Part shown: in pieces, positions 35,390-43,258 of the stretch
Position numbering within the stretch: the stretch's first letter is position 1
How the letters are laid out: each line of letters begins with the position of its first letter
Assembly (NCBI RefSeq): GCF_003479425.1
Contig: NZ_QUHC01000007.1
Location: forward strand, 1-64,000
Origin: Odoribacter sp. AF15-53
GTDB taxonomy: Bacteria > Bacteroidota > Bacteroidia > Bacteroidales > Marinifilaceae
Length of the DNA: 64,000 bases
Direction: 5' to 3'
Position numbers and translations under genes: made by a program
The notes under the pieces: generated by a model
What the model was told of the DNA's origin: nothing
Seen by the model: the letters and a program-made list of their open reading frames with translations, nothing else
The model's database searches: none

Positions 35390-35962
35390 TTAATCCGCTC
35401 GAATAATGTCAAACCCTACGATTCGTTTATCTTTCCTGAAAAATTGGATGAAATATGCCGGGGTGGAATTTCCGATGTACGCACCCGAATAGCCGATTCT
35501 CGTGAAATGTATCATGTCGCCCGAACACGAAAAATATAAATCTCTCGGACTTCTGTCTAGGGGGTAATCCGAGGGTGAATACCGTTTAAATGTGTAACTG
35601 GGAGTGTAGTCATATACTGAAAAATAGTACACGGGTTTCGGGGGTAACTTGAAACTGAAATCTACTTTCGGGTTGACACGGTTCAAGTCGATGTCAAATT
35701 TGTGGCGGGCTAACTTGTTTAAATGCATGGAGTCCGCCGCACTGAATTGCATCCGGAAGGTTTTATCAAGAGAAAAGCTATCGCGTAATGTTACGCGTGG
35801 TGATTTTTTCAGATAGTTGTATTTGGTCTTGTCTGAAAAGTGCTTTTGTAGTAAACTTTTTTCAGTTTTGAGATCACGGTCCCCTTTGTTTGCCTTGGTC
35901 TGGGCCGGGAGGTAAACGGGTATCAGGAATGAAATAACGCAGATAAAAATAATATGCTTCAT
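35390..35962 (-). CDS. Small exported protein of unknown function
   Basis: A 190-residue protein with a clear signal peptide (MKHIIFICVISFLIPVYLPAQ, cleavage near 21). It then has a charged helix, a central part (VDFSFKLPPKPVYYFSVYDY), and an aromatic C-terminus (DMIHFTRIGYSGAYIG). No known family was recognised. It lies 84 bases upstream of the DUF4153 gene on the same strand and may be in the same transcript. A composite repeat lies just upstream of its start. Confidence 0.6.
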   Translation of the reverse strand: MKHIIFICVISFLIPVYLPAQTKANKGDRDLKTEKSLLQKHFSDKTKYNYLKKSPRVTLRDSFSLDKTFRMQFSAADSMHLNKLARHKFDIDLNRVNPKVDFSFKLPPKPVYYFSVYDYTPSYTFKRYSPSDYPLDRSPRDLYFSCSGDMIHFTRIGYSGAYIGNSTPAYFIQFFRKDKRIVGFDIIRAD

Positions 35963-35981
35963 GACTCAAAGAATTATTTGA

Positions 35982-36165
35982 ACTACCACCCCTGTCCCCT
36001 CCTTACACAGGCGGGGAAATCGCTTGGTAATCAGCTCTTCCCCTGTGTAAGGGGGGAGCCGGAGGGGGTAGTCGTTGCTCGCGAATCCGACTTTTTCCAT
36101 GCCCTCTGTTTATAGAGGGAGTACCCCGAAGGGGGAGGGAGTTAAAAAAGATTTTTAACATCCCC
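35982..36165 (+). repeat. Composite palindromic element copy 2 (degenerate)
   Basis: Core A (35982-36072) runs from ACTACC to GGTAGT as at 14689 and 55333. It is followed by GACTTTTTCC (36089-36098), then core B in reverse (36101-36142; TCTATAAA-type palindrome with CTCCCTCCC), then TTTTTAACATCCCCTCGT, which matches the outer arm of the third copy. The order A, GACTTTTTC, B, outer arm is the same as in the 55172 element read on the other strand, but its left arm is lost. Confidence 0.8.
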
Positions 36166-36180
36166 TCGTGAAGAAAGGCG

Positions 36181-36819
36181 TTATTTAAATGTTAGTTTGA
36201 AATACTGGTCGTTCGAGTAGGCATCTTTTCCGGGCGAGGCGAAAAAGACGTAGAGGTGTAAAGGTTTGCCCGATTTCCGGTCCACGTGGAAAACTGCTTT
36301 TTCGTCTTTTCGGGTTGCGGAAATGCCTTCCAAGAGAGCCGGGCTGAAAGAGTTATTGTTGTAAATGGCGATAACTCCTAGCGTGTCATTGTCATGGGAC
36401 GTGGTGTGTTCCAGGTGATTTGTCCACGTGAGTGTGACACGATCCTCCAGGTCGATTTCTGCTTGCATGTTGAGTGCTTGGGGAAGTTCTCCGTGTGTCA
36501 TTTGTAGTTTCGAGAAATCCCCGATTTTACCGTTCGGGAGGAACACGTTCATATTCAATTTCCGGAATAAGCTATACCGGTCATACGGGGTGGGGATTGC
36601 CGCTACCCGCCAGATTTCGATAATGGGAGTTTCTTTTAGGTGGGAATAAAACCGGACAATGATCGTCAATCTGCGGCGTGATTTTTGTTGTGCTTCCGTG
36701 TTTGCATCATGATATTCGAGGGGTGTCGAGCGAACCCGAGTTTGCCCTTTTACATCGTAAGTGATAAGATTCCCGTATTTTCCCTGAAGTTTGCCAAGAG
36801 GCGATTTGCATTTTGCCAT
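36181..36819 (-). CDS. DUF6266 family protein
   Basis: A 212-residue protein that opens with the family hallmark LGKLQGKYGNLITYDVKGQ and continues RVRSTPLEYHDANTEAQQ...RRRLTIIVRFYSHL. DUF6266 proteins are frequent in Bacteroidetes, often in several copies per genome, and have no known role. There is no signal peptide. The C-terminal half has beta-rich segments, including VTLTWTNHLEH and LHLYVFFASPGKDAYS, that resemble an Ig-like fold. It lies between the composite repeat and a 460-base gap. Confidence 0.85.
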   Translation of the reverse strand: MAKCKSPLGKLQGKYGNLITYDVKGQTRVRSTPLEYHDANTEAQQKSRRRLTIIVRFYSHLKETPIIEIWRVAAIPTPYDRYSLFRKLNMNVFLPNGKIGDFSKLQMTHGELPQALNMQAEIDLEDRVTLTWTNHLEHTTSHDNDTLGVIAIYNNNSFSPALLEGISATRKDEKAVFHVDRKSGKPLHLYVFFASPGKDAYSNDQYFKLTFK

Positions 36820-37281
36820 GTTTTTGATTTTTAAATGAATAATTTATTTACCTGTTTAGGATTAGATCAGGGCGTGAATGGGGTATGTTGGGGGCCAAGA
36901 GAATATTCTTTTCTGATTTATGATAGGAATAAAGACGACTTAACTAGTCTATGTCTCGTCTTTATCTTGTCTATATCTCGTCTTTGATGCCTGAACTTTG
37001 CCTTATCACGATTTGATCTCACCTCGATCTTGGATAAAATTACAAAATGTAAGGTGAGGAATCCTAATTTCTTCGAGGAAAAATGGTTTCCCCTTTCTGA
37101 TCGAAGGAACACTGGAGGAAGACTGGCTTTGATCGTGTAGATTGAAAAGTTAAATATGAGTAAAATATTTGTCTTTATGTAATAATGCTATTTTTCGCTG
37201 CGCGTTTCCCGATTTTTTTTGATCCGGGGTAACCCTTGGGAGGGAAAAAGCGTAAGGTGTAAAAATTAAATAATAGAGATT
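36820..37281. other. Intergenic region with a short tandem repeat
   Basis: No gene is supported. It contains a 22-base tandem repeat (36947-36990; GTCTATGTCTCGTCTTT then GTCTATATCTCGTCTTT). AAAGACGA just upstream (about 36931-36938) is the inverse of TCGTCTTT, so part of it can fold. The last 100 bases are probably the promoter region of the dehydrogenase, but no clear -7 element was found. Confidence 0.55.
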
Positions 37282-38055
37282 ATGGATTTGAATAAAATGT
37301 TGAATTTGACCGGGATGGTCGCTCTTGTGACGGGAGGCGGCAATGGGATCGGTTGCGGAAGTGCGCGAATCTTGGCGGAAGCGGGAGCCGACGTGGTGAT
37401 TGGTGACGTGAACTTGGCAGATGCAGAGGAAGTGGCTGAAGATATACGGAATATGGGGCGTCGGGCCTTGGCGTTGAAATGTGACGTGACGAAAGATATG
37501 GATTTGATGAATCTCGTGGAGCGCACGATCGTGGACTTCGGAAAGTTGAATATCCTCGTGAATAACGTGGGAGTTGGTGGCGGTGGCCGGGAGAATCCTT
37601 TCCGGGTGACCGTGGATTATTTTGAACATATTTTTAAGGTGAATGTTTTCAGTTCATGGCGCTTGTGCCAGTTGGTCGTGCCTTACATGAAACAGGCGGG
37701 ATACGGTTCGATCGTGAACATTACTTCCATGGGAAGTATCAACCGGAGCCCGAACATGAGTGCTTATGCCTCTTCGAAAGCGGCGTTGAATCACATGACG
37801 GCAAATTTGGCGATGGATTTCGGACCGGATGTCCGGATTAATGCCGTCGGTCCCGGGGCCGTGAAGACTCGTGCGTTGGAATCTGTAATGACTCCAGAGA
37901 TCGAGCGCAAGATGTTGGCCCACACGCCGATCAAGCGATTGGGGGTGATCGAGGATATTGCCGGAGCGGTTCTTTTCTTTGCGGCCCCGATTTCCAGTTG
38001 GGTTACGGGACAGGTACTGTTCGTGAACGGGGGTGGGGTGCAGACATTGGATTAA
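37282..38055 (+). CDS. hdhA: SDR oxidoreductase, 7-alpha-hydroxysteroid-dehydrogenase-like
   Basis: A 257-residue short-chain dehydrogenase with cofactor loop TGGGNGIG (17-24), Asp at 42 after strand 2 (favouring NAD), NNVG, and catalytic Ser149, Tyr162 and Lys166 (AYASSKAALN). From memory of E. coli HdhA, the C-terminal half is strikingly alike: the pattern TPEIERKMLAHTPIKRLG and SSWVTGQVLFVNGGGVQ. That enzyme oxidises the 7-alpha-hydroxyl of bile acids, fitting a gut resident. Most SDRs cannot be assigned by sequence, so 3-oxoacyl or sugar-alcohol activity is possible. It is monocistronic. Confidence 0.7.
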   Translation: MDLNKMLNLTGMVALVTGGGNGIGCGSARILAEAGADVVIGDVNLADAEEVAEDIRNMGRRALALKCDVTKDMDLMNLVERTIVDFGKLNILVNNVGVGGGGRENPFRVTVDYFEHIFKVNVFSSWRLCQLVVPYMKQAGYGSIVNITSMGSINRSPNMSAYASSKAALNHMTANLAMDFGPDVRINAVGPGAVKTRALESVMTPEIERKMLAHTPIKRLGVIEDIAGAVLFFAAPISSWVTGQVLFVNGGGVQTLD

Positions 38056-38135
38056 GTAAATCGCCGGGAAAACGTTTGTTTTATTCTACGCTTGATCCCA
38101 ACTTGTTTTATCTTCTTCGTAAACGGGGAATCCTT

Positions 38136-38486
38136 TTATCCCGGGTCTTTTTGAGCCTGCAATTCTTTGATTTCTTTGTTGAGGAATATGGATAGAACGG
38201 TTCGTAGGATAACCACCCCGCCAAGGATCGCCAGTTCATTCAAGCTGGGTTCGAGAACCGTTTTGAGAATGTCGGAAGCGATAAGAAATTCGAGCCCTAG
38301 TAAAAGATAGGTACCCAAGTCCGCCCGGAGCTCACGTGTCGCGGTGAAAGAATAGCGCCCCGTGATTCTTCGGGTTTCATTGCGTAAAAATGCACAGAAA
38401 GCGATGATTGCCCCGTAGATAACAATGATGAGGCTGATGATGCTTATTCCGGTGGATAAAATTTCAAGATATTGCATAATTTTCAT
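38136..38486 (-). CDS. DUF1622 family small membrane protein
   Basis: A 116-residue protein with three predicted membrane segments (ISIISLIIVIYGAIIAF at about 13-29, a central TYLLLGLEFLIASDI, and LAILGGVVILRTVLSIFL near the end). The middle pattern ADLGTYLLLGLEFLIASDIL is the DUF1622 signature. The family has no established role. It sits upstream of no other gene on its strand and converges with the dehydrogenase gene. Confidence 0.8.
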   Translation of the reverse strand: MKIMQYLEILSTGISIISLIIVIYGAIIAFCAFLRNETRRITGRYSFTATRELRADLGTYLLLGLEFLIASDILKTVLEPSLNELAILGGVVILRTVLSIFLNKEIKELQAQKDPG

Positions 38487-38579
38487 GTTGTCGTGTTTGT
38501 CTATAATGCTTCGTGCTAATTACTTGACTTGTCCTAAAAGATAGAACTTGTGAGTATAATCCGATTGATTCCCCGTAGG

Positions 38580-39521
38580 TTATTCCAAGAAGCGATACTC
38601 GTTAGGTGTATATCCGACGATTTTTTTGAAAGCCCTGCTGAAATACTGCGGGTACTGGTAGCCTAAATCGTAAGCTATCTCGCTGATTGTTTTGTTTGAA
38701 TCCGCGAGCATGGTTTTTGCCGTGTTCATCGTTTTCTGCTGGATATACTCTTGTGCAGATTTGCCCGTTTCCTTTTTGATCAAGTCTCCGAAATAGTTTG
38801 AAGAGAGGTGCAACTGCTCCGCGCAATAGGCAACGGTGGGAGTCCCGAGGCGTTTCGGGTTCTCCGAGGTAAAGTAATTGTCCAGCATCTCCTCGAAAGT
38901 ACCGAGTATATCCTTGTTTGCCTTTTTCCGGGTAATGAATTGGCGGTCGTAGAAACGGGTACAGTAGTTAAGTAGCAATTCGATGGCCGAGGCGATGATG
39001 AGATTGCTGTGTTTGTCGGTTCCCCCTTTTATCTCCTCGTCAATTTTCATCATGCAGTCTATGATGGTCTGGCGTTCCTGTTTTGACAAGTGTAACGCTT
39101 CATTGACCGCGTAAGAAAAGAAGGTATAATCTTTTATATGTCGTCCGAGCTGGGTGCCGTGCAGTAATTCGGGACTGAAATATAAGCACCATCCTTTTGC
39201 CTTGTATGTCGACCCGTCCTCTGGATTTCCGAGGACCTGCCCCGGAGACACGAAAACAAGCGTGTTTTCCTGGTAGTCATACTCCTGACGTCCGTATTTC
39301 AAACTATCGGCACACATGATGTCTTTCAGGAAGATCACGTACAGCCCGAAATTCTTCCGGCAGTGGCGTACGGGAGTTGCGATTTGTGAACCTTCGAGCA
39401 CGTTGACTAAAGGATGGCGGGTTTCAATCCCCCAGTGATCGTTGTAGTCCTTGACCGTTTCTATATTTACAATCTTTTCCATACCAGATATTTGTCTTTT
39501 GTCTGAATACAAAAATAACAT
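38580..39521 (-). CDS. AraC-family transcriptional regulator
   Basis: A 313-residue regulator. The N-terminal ligand or sensor domain (about 1-190) is followed by a pair of helix-turn-helix motifs at the C-terminus: AYCAEQLHLSSNYFGDLIK and ISEIAYDLGYQYPQYFSRAF, with the typical KKIVGYTPNEYR end. It is divergent from a gene (39655) that encodes only a copy of its sensor domain, and is the likely regulator of the two units 39655-40879 and 41072-44625. On the minus strand, TATTTTTG (39510-39517) is a possible -7 element for itself. The inducer is unknown. Confidence 0.88.
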   Translation of the reverse strand: MLFLYSDKRQISGMEKIVNIETVKDYNDHWGIETRHPLVNVLEGSQIATPVRHCRKNFGLYVIFLKDIMCADSLKYGRQEYDYQENTLVFVSPGQVLGNPEDGSTYKAKGWCLYFSPELLHGTQLGRHIKDYTFFSYAVNEALHLSKQERQTIIDCMMKIDEEIKGGTDKHSNLIIASAIELLLNYCTRFYDRQFITRKKANKDILGTFEEMLDNYFTSENPKRLGTPTVAYCAEQLHLSSNYFGDLIKKETGKSAQEYIQQKTMNTAKTMLADSNKTISEIAYDLGYQYPQYFSRAFKKIVGYTPNEYRFLE

Positions 39522-39545
39522 ATTTCTCGAACAAACCCTTGTAAT

Positions 39546-39611
39546 CAGTAAAAGTTATACTTCAATCCGTAATTTGGATACTATTTTTCCGTGTGGAACG
39601 AGATAATTTTG
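39546..39611 (+). promoter_or_regulatory. Operator and promoter A (before the AraC sensor-domain gene)
   Basis: Bases 39546-39580 (CAGTAAAAGTTATAC, one variable base, TCAATCCGTAATTTGG...) recur at 40970-41004 with 33 of 35 identical. In both, TAATTTTG (here 39604-39611) ends the unit at exactly 66 bases from the first C. The stretch between them is not conserved. A fixed distance to the -7 element is what a class-II-type activator site would show, so this is probably bound by the divergent AraC protein. Confidence 0.75.
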
Positions 39612-39654
39612 TGTTGTAAAATTAACGTAGATGAATTTTTAAGAGGAATAGAAC

Positions 39655-40164
39655 ATGAATGATGTTATCACGATCGACCTGTTTAACAAGCTCACGGGAC
39701 AGGATACGCTGCATCCATTGGTTAGCCTTGCAGACTTGTCCGGTGATGAATTGCAAGATGACTTGCGTATGCCGTGCAATTTCTATGCGCTGGTTTGTCG
39801 GCAGGGCAACGGGGAAACGATTACCCCGTCGCGAACATTGCTGTGGCTGGTCAATCCGGGAGAAATATTCGAGATCCCTTCCGCCGGACATCGGCAGGCA
39901 CGGGGATACACGGGCGTGCTCTTTCATCCGGACCTGCTTTGTGACACCCCGTTGGAACGGAATATCGGGAATTATCCTTGTCGTTGTCGCTGCCGTGGCA
40001 CCCTGTCCGAACGAGAACAGCAGATTATCGCCGGATGTTTGCGGGAGATAGGTAAGGAGCTGCACCATGCTATCGACCGGCACAGCAGCACGATCATCGT
40101 GTCGCACATCGAGTTGTTATTAAATTATTGCACGCGCTTTTGTAGTCAAACTAAAATACGATAA
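39655..40164 (+). CDS. Stand-alone AraC-type sensor domain without HTH
   Basis: A 169-residue protein homologous to residues about 25-200 of the AraC regulator encoded on the other strand: HPLVSLADLSG, TLLWLVNPGEIFEIPS, LFHPDLLCDTPLERNIGNY, and IELLLNYCTRF all have counterparts there. It ends right after NYCTRF, where the full regulator goes on to its linker and DNA-binding domain. The next gene begins one base after the stop, so the DNA-binding part is absent from this site. It may act as an accessory or titrating sensor, or be a remnant that is still intact and in frame. Cysteine-rich CRCRCRG lies at about 128-134. Confidence 0.7.
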   Translation: MNDVITIDLFNKLTGQDTLHPLVSLADLSGDELQDDLRMPCNFYALVCRQGNGETITPSRTLLWLVNPGEIFEIPSAGHRQARGYTGVLFHPDLLCDTPLERNIGNYPCRCRCRGTLSEREQQIIAGCLREIGKELHHAIDRHSSTIIVSHIELLLNYCTRFCSQTKIR

Positions 40165-40165
40165 T

Positions 40166-40879
40166 ATGAAACCAAAAATTATTTGTCATATTTTCTCGTC
40201 CGTGGATGGACGACTGTTGAACGAACGCTGGACGCGGCCTTATGACGGGAAAGCTCCCGGCGAAATTTGTGGCGTGTATGCCGAAGTTGGTAAAGAGTTG
40301 AGGACGCAAGCATGGATGTTCGGTAAGAACACCCTGCAACAACTCTACTTCCCGGAGGTGTTCATTCATGCGGAAAAAGACGAGACGCGAGATGTTACAA
40401 CTTATTTAGGACATCGTGCATCTGAAAGGCTTTTTGTCGTGGCCGACCCGACCGGAGAAATTACCTATACGTCCGATACGGTGCGCGGTGACAATATCGT
40501 TACTATCCTTGGCGAACAGGTGTCTGGGAGCTATTTAAAGCACTTGCGCGATATGGGCATTTCATACCTGTTTGCAGGGACGGACGGTTGTGATTTGCCG
40601 CTTGCCATGCATAAGTTGCGTGCGGAATTCGGTATCAGATCACTTACGCTGCAAGGCGGTGGAATGATAAACGGCTCTTTTCTGAAAGCGGGCTTGCTGG
40701 ATGAATTAAGCCTGCTTGTTTATCCGGGTATCGACGGGTTGGCGGGTGTTCCTTCCATCTTTGAATATTTGGGTGGAGAAGAGGAATTTCCCGCTTCCGG
40801 GCAGGCGTTGGAACTGTTGGATGCATCCGTGTTGGAAAATGGAGTGGTAAAGCTTCATTATAAATTTCATAGAATTTAA
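40166..40879 (+). CDS. RibD C-terminal/dihydrofolate-reductase-like reductase
   Basis: A 237-residue cytosolic protein of the RibD C-terminal domain family, which is related in fold to DHFR. Visible are IICHIFSSVDGRL at the start, FGKNTLQQLYF, and TLQGGGMINGSFLKAGLLDELSLLVYP near residues 158-187, a conserved NADPH-binding region. It probably reduces a pterin, flavin precursor or another small substrate with NADPH; the real substrate is unknown. Its ATG is one base after the upstream stop, so it is translationally coupled with the AraC sensor gene. Confidence 0.82.
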   Translation: MKPKIICHIFSSVDGRLLNERWTRPYDGKAPGEICGVYAEVGKELRTQAWMFGKNTLQQLYFPEVFIHAEKDETRDVTTYLGHRASERLFVVADPTGEITYTSDTVRGDNIVTILGEQVSGSYLKHLRDMGISYLFAGTDGCDLPLAMHKLRAEFGIRSLTLQGGGMINGSFLKAGLLDELSLLVYPGIDGLAGVPSIFEYLGGEEEFPASGQALELLDASVLENGVVKLHYKFHRI

Positions 40880-40969
40880 GAGTACCATTATAGTTTTATC
40901 ATGTTCGGTTGCTGCAAGCACTTATCGAGGGACAAAATATTCGGGACATAGAAAGGGGATATAGGTTAC

Positions 40970-41035
40970 CAGTAAAAGTTATACATCAATCCGTAATTTG
41001 GGTAGTCTCTTGTTAAATCACATGGTGTAATTTTG
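40970..41035 (+). promoter_or_regulatory. Operator and promoter B (before the CMD-hydrolase gene)
   Basis: Bases 40970-41004 match 39546-39580 at 33 of 35 positions. TAATTTTG (41028-41035) is the -7 element at the same distance as in operator A. The leader to the ATG at 41072 is about 30 bases. The two units are probably switched on together. Confidence 0.75.
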
Positions 41036-41071
41036 TACAGGATAAAGTAATGAATTAAAAAAGAGAATAAT

Positions 41072-42763
41072 ATGAAACTAAAAAACAAATTTGCCGCCTT
41101 GTTGCTTTGCTTGGTTTCACCGGCAGGAGAGGTCGTGGCACAGACTCCAAGAATGGAACGAATGATGGATAAAAAACAACAGAACATCGTGACGCTTGCC
41201 GCGTTGACGGCGGTGGGAGATCTTGACGGGCTGAAAGTCGCGTTAGGCACGAGCCTCACGGACGGCATGACCGTTAACGAGGTGAAAGAAGTACTGGTGC
41301 ATACCTATGCTTATTGCGGTTTTCCGCGTTCACTGCGTGGCCTGCAGACCCTCGTTACCGTGTTGGACGAGCGTGAGGCAAAAGGTATCACGGACAACCG
41401 GGGACGTGAGGCTTCCCCGATCACAGACGCCCGTGGTAAGTATGAACGCGGGAGGGATATTCTTGCGAAAATCTCCGGGGTGCCTGCTGACGCACCGAAA
41501 GCCGATTATGCCGTGTTAGCGCCTGAAATCGAGGTTTTTCTCAAAGAACATCTCTTTGCAGACCTCTTTGAACGGGACGTGTTGACTTATGTGGAAAGGG
41601 AATTGGCTACTGTTGCCGTGATTGCCGCCCTGGGCAAGGGCGTGGAACCGATGCTTTGCGGACACATGGGCATCGCTATGAACGTGGGAGTTACGCCCGA
41701 TCAATTATATAATTTGCTTGCCTTGATCGAGAAAAATGTTGGACGAGGGGAGGCTGACGGTGGACGGCAAGTGTTGAACGAGTTGTTGCAAGGTAAAGGG
41801 CTGGCTACCTACTCCGACGCACCGGTCAACACGTTGGAGAACGGTGTGAAGATGCAAAAAGTGACCTTCCGCAATCGTTTCTTGATAGACGTGGTGGGCG
41901 ATCTTTATTTGCCCGAGGATTATGACGGGACTAAAAAGTATGCTGCTATTATCGTGGGGCACCCTTTTGGCGGGGTGAAGGAGCAGACTTCGGGATTACA
42001 TGCGCGTAAGCTGGCGGAATTGGGCTACGTGACGCTGGCTTTCGATGCTTCCTATTACGGGGAGAGTGGCGGTTATCCTCGTCGTATCGAGTCTCCCGAA
42101 ACTCGGGTGGAGGATTTCAGTGCGGCTGTTGATTTTATGAGCAATCACCCGGCGGTGGATGCGGGGCGAATCGGTGTTATCGGCATTTGTGGCGGTGGTT
42201 GCTATTCTGTTAGTGCGGCGCAAATAGACCACCGTATTAAGGCTCTTGCCACGATCAGCATGTACGACATGGGACGTGCTCGCCGTCAGGGGGTAGGAGA
42301 CGTGATGACCTACGAGCAGCGGATGCAGTCGCTTGATGCCATCGGGGAGCAACGCACGGCGGAATACGGTGGTGCGGCTCGCAAGGATATTCGTGCCTTG
42401 CCTGAGAAGGTGGACGAGCATACGCCGAAATACGCCATCGACTTTCTGGATTATTACGATAATCCGCAACGTGGCCAGCATCCTAATTCAACGGGTTACT
42501 ATTCCTACACGAGTCTCGCTCCGATGATGAATTTCTTCCCTTTCGCACAGATTGAAACGATTTCTCCGCGCCCGTTGTTGTTTATCGTGGGGGAGAACGC
42601 CGTTTCCGCGTATTTCTCGGAGGATGCTTACGCGAAAGCTGCTGAACCAAAGGAACTTTTCGTCGTGCCTGGTGCCACGCATGTTGATTTGTATGACCGA
42701 CCGGAATATTTGGAAATCACCTTGCCCAAATTGGACCGTTTTTTCAAACAATATCTCAAATAA
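41072..42763 (+). CDS. Exported carboxymuconolactone decarboxylase / alpha-beta hydrolase fusion
   Basis: A 563-residue protein with a signal peptide (hydrophobic core LLLCLVSP, cleavage after VVAQ near 24). Two CMD/AhpD-like helical modules follow (about 35-105 with EVLVHTYAYCGFP, and 140-235 with ERELATVAVIAALGKGVE...CGHMGIAMNVG). From about 250 there is an alpha/beta-hydrolase domain with GHPFGGVKEQ (296-305), nucleophile loop GICGGGCYS (371-379, so Cys373 as in dienelactone hydrolases) and PGATHVDLYDRPE near the end. The CMD parts have single cysteines (82, 196), not the CxxC of AhpD. The combination in one exported chain is unusual. Leads the second transcription unit of the AraC locus. 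Confidence 0.8.
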   Translation: MKLKNKFAALLLCLVSPAGEVVAQTPRMERMMDKKQQNIVTLAALTAVGDLDGLKVALGTSLTDGMTVNEVKEVLVHTYAYCGFPRSLRGLQTLVTVLDEREAKGITDNRGREASPITDARGKYERGRDILAKISGVPADAPKADYAVLAPEIEVFLKEHLFADLFERDVLTYVERELATVAVIAALGKGVEPMLCGHMGIAMNVGVTPDQLYNLLALIEKNVGRGEADGGRQVLNELLQGKGLATYSDAPVNTLENGVKMQKVTFRNRFLIDVVGDLYLPEDYDGTKKYAAIIVGHPFGGVKEQTSGLHARKLAELGYVTLAFDASYYGESGGYPRRIESPETRVEDFSAAVDFMSNHPAVDAGRIGVIGICGGGCYSVSAAQIDHRIKALATISMYDMGRARRQGVGDVMTYEQRMQSLDAIGEQRTAEYGGAARKDIRALPEKVDEHTPKYAIDFLDYYDNPQRGQHPNSTGYYSYTSLAPMMNFFPFAQIETISPRPLLFIVGENAVSAYFSEDAYAKAAEPKELFVVPGATHVDLYDRPEYLEITLPKLDRFFKQYLK

Positions 42764-42778
42764 AAAACGATAGATGAT

Positions 42779-43249
42779 ATGAATAAATTATGTGTTATCA
42801 CGGTAACGATCTTGATGGGTGCTTGTTGCAATAATCAATCCGTGGAGAATGATAGACGACATGATGTTTTCCCAAAAGGCGAATTGATGGTAAACAACCC
42901 GAATTTCACGGGGGATGCGTGGCTTGAAATGTTCGTGACGAAAGCTGATTCGACCGACTGTACGGTAGGTAACGTGACCTTTGCTCCAGGTGTGCGTAAT
43001 AGTTGGCATTCTCATCCGGGAGGTCAAATTTTGCTCTGCACTTCCGGGGAGGGGCGTTACCAGGAAAAAGGCAAACCCGTGCAGGTTCTCAAGCCCGGTG
43101 ATGTGGTGAAGATTGCTCCCGATGTGGTGCATTGGCACGGGGCGGCCCCCGACAAAGAGTTTACGCACGTGGCCATTGGCACGCAAGTGTCTAAAGGTCC
43201 GGCACGATGGTATGAGCCGGTAACGGATGAAGAGTATTATAATAAATAG
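42779..43249 (+). CDS. Cupin-domain lipoprotein
   Basis: A 156-residue protein with a short signal peptide and lipobox LMGACC (cysteine near 16). One cupin barrel follows, with motif 1 HSHPGGQILLCTSGEGRY (about 79-96) holding two of the expected histidine ligands and motif 2 PGDVVKIAPDVVHWHGAAP (about 106-124) holding His residues. A metal ion is likely. Cupins of this type often act with CMD-family proteins in small redox or aldehyde-handling operons. It is 15 bases after the CMD-hydrolase gene. Confidence 0.82.
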   Translation: MNKLCVITVTILMGACCNNQSVENDRRHDVFPKGELMVNNPNFTGDAWLEMFVTKADSTDCTVGNVTFAPGVRNSWHSHPGGQILLCTSGEGRYQEKGKPVQVLKPGDVVKIAPDVVHWHGAAPDKEFTHVAIGTQVSKGPARWYEPVTDEEYYNK

Positions 43250-43258
43250 ATAAAGCGT

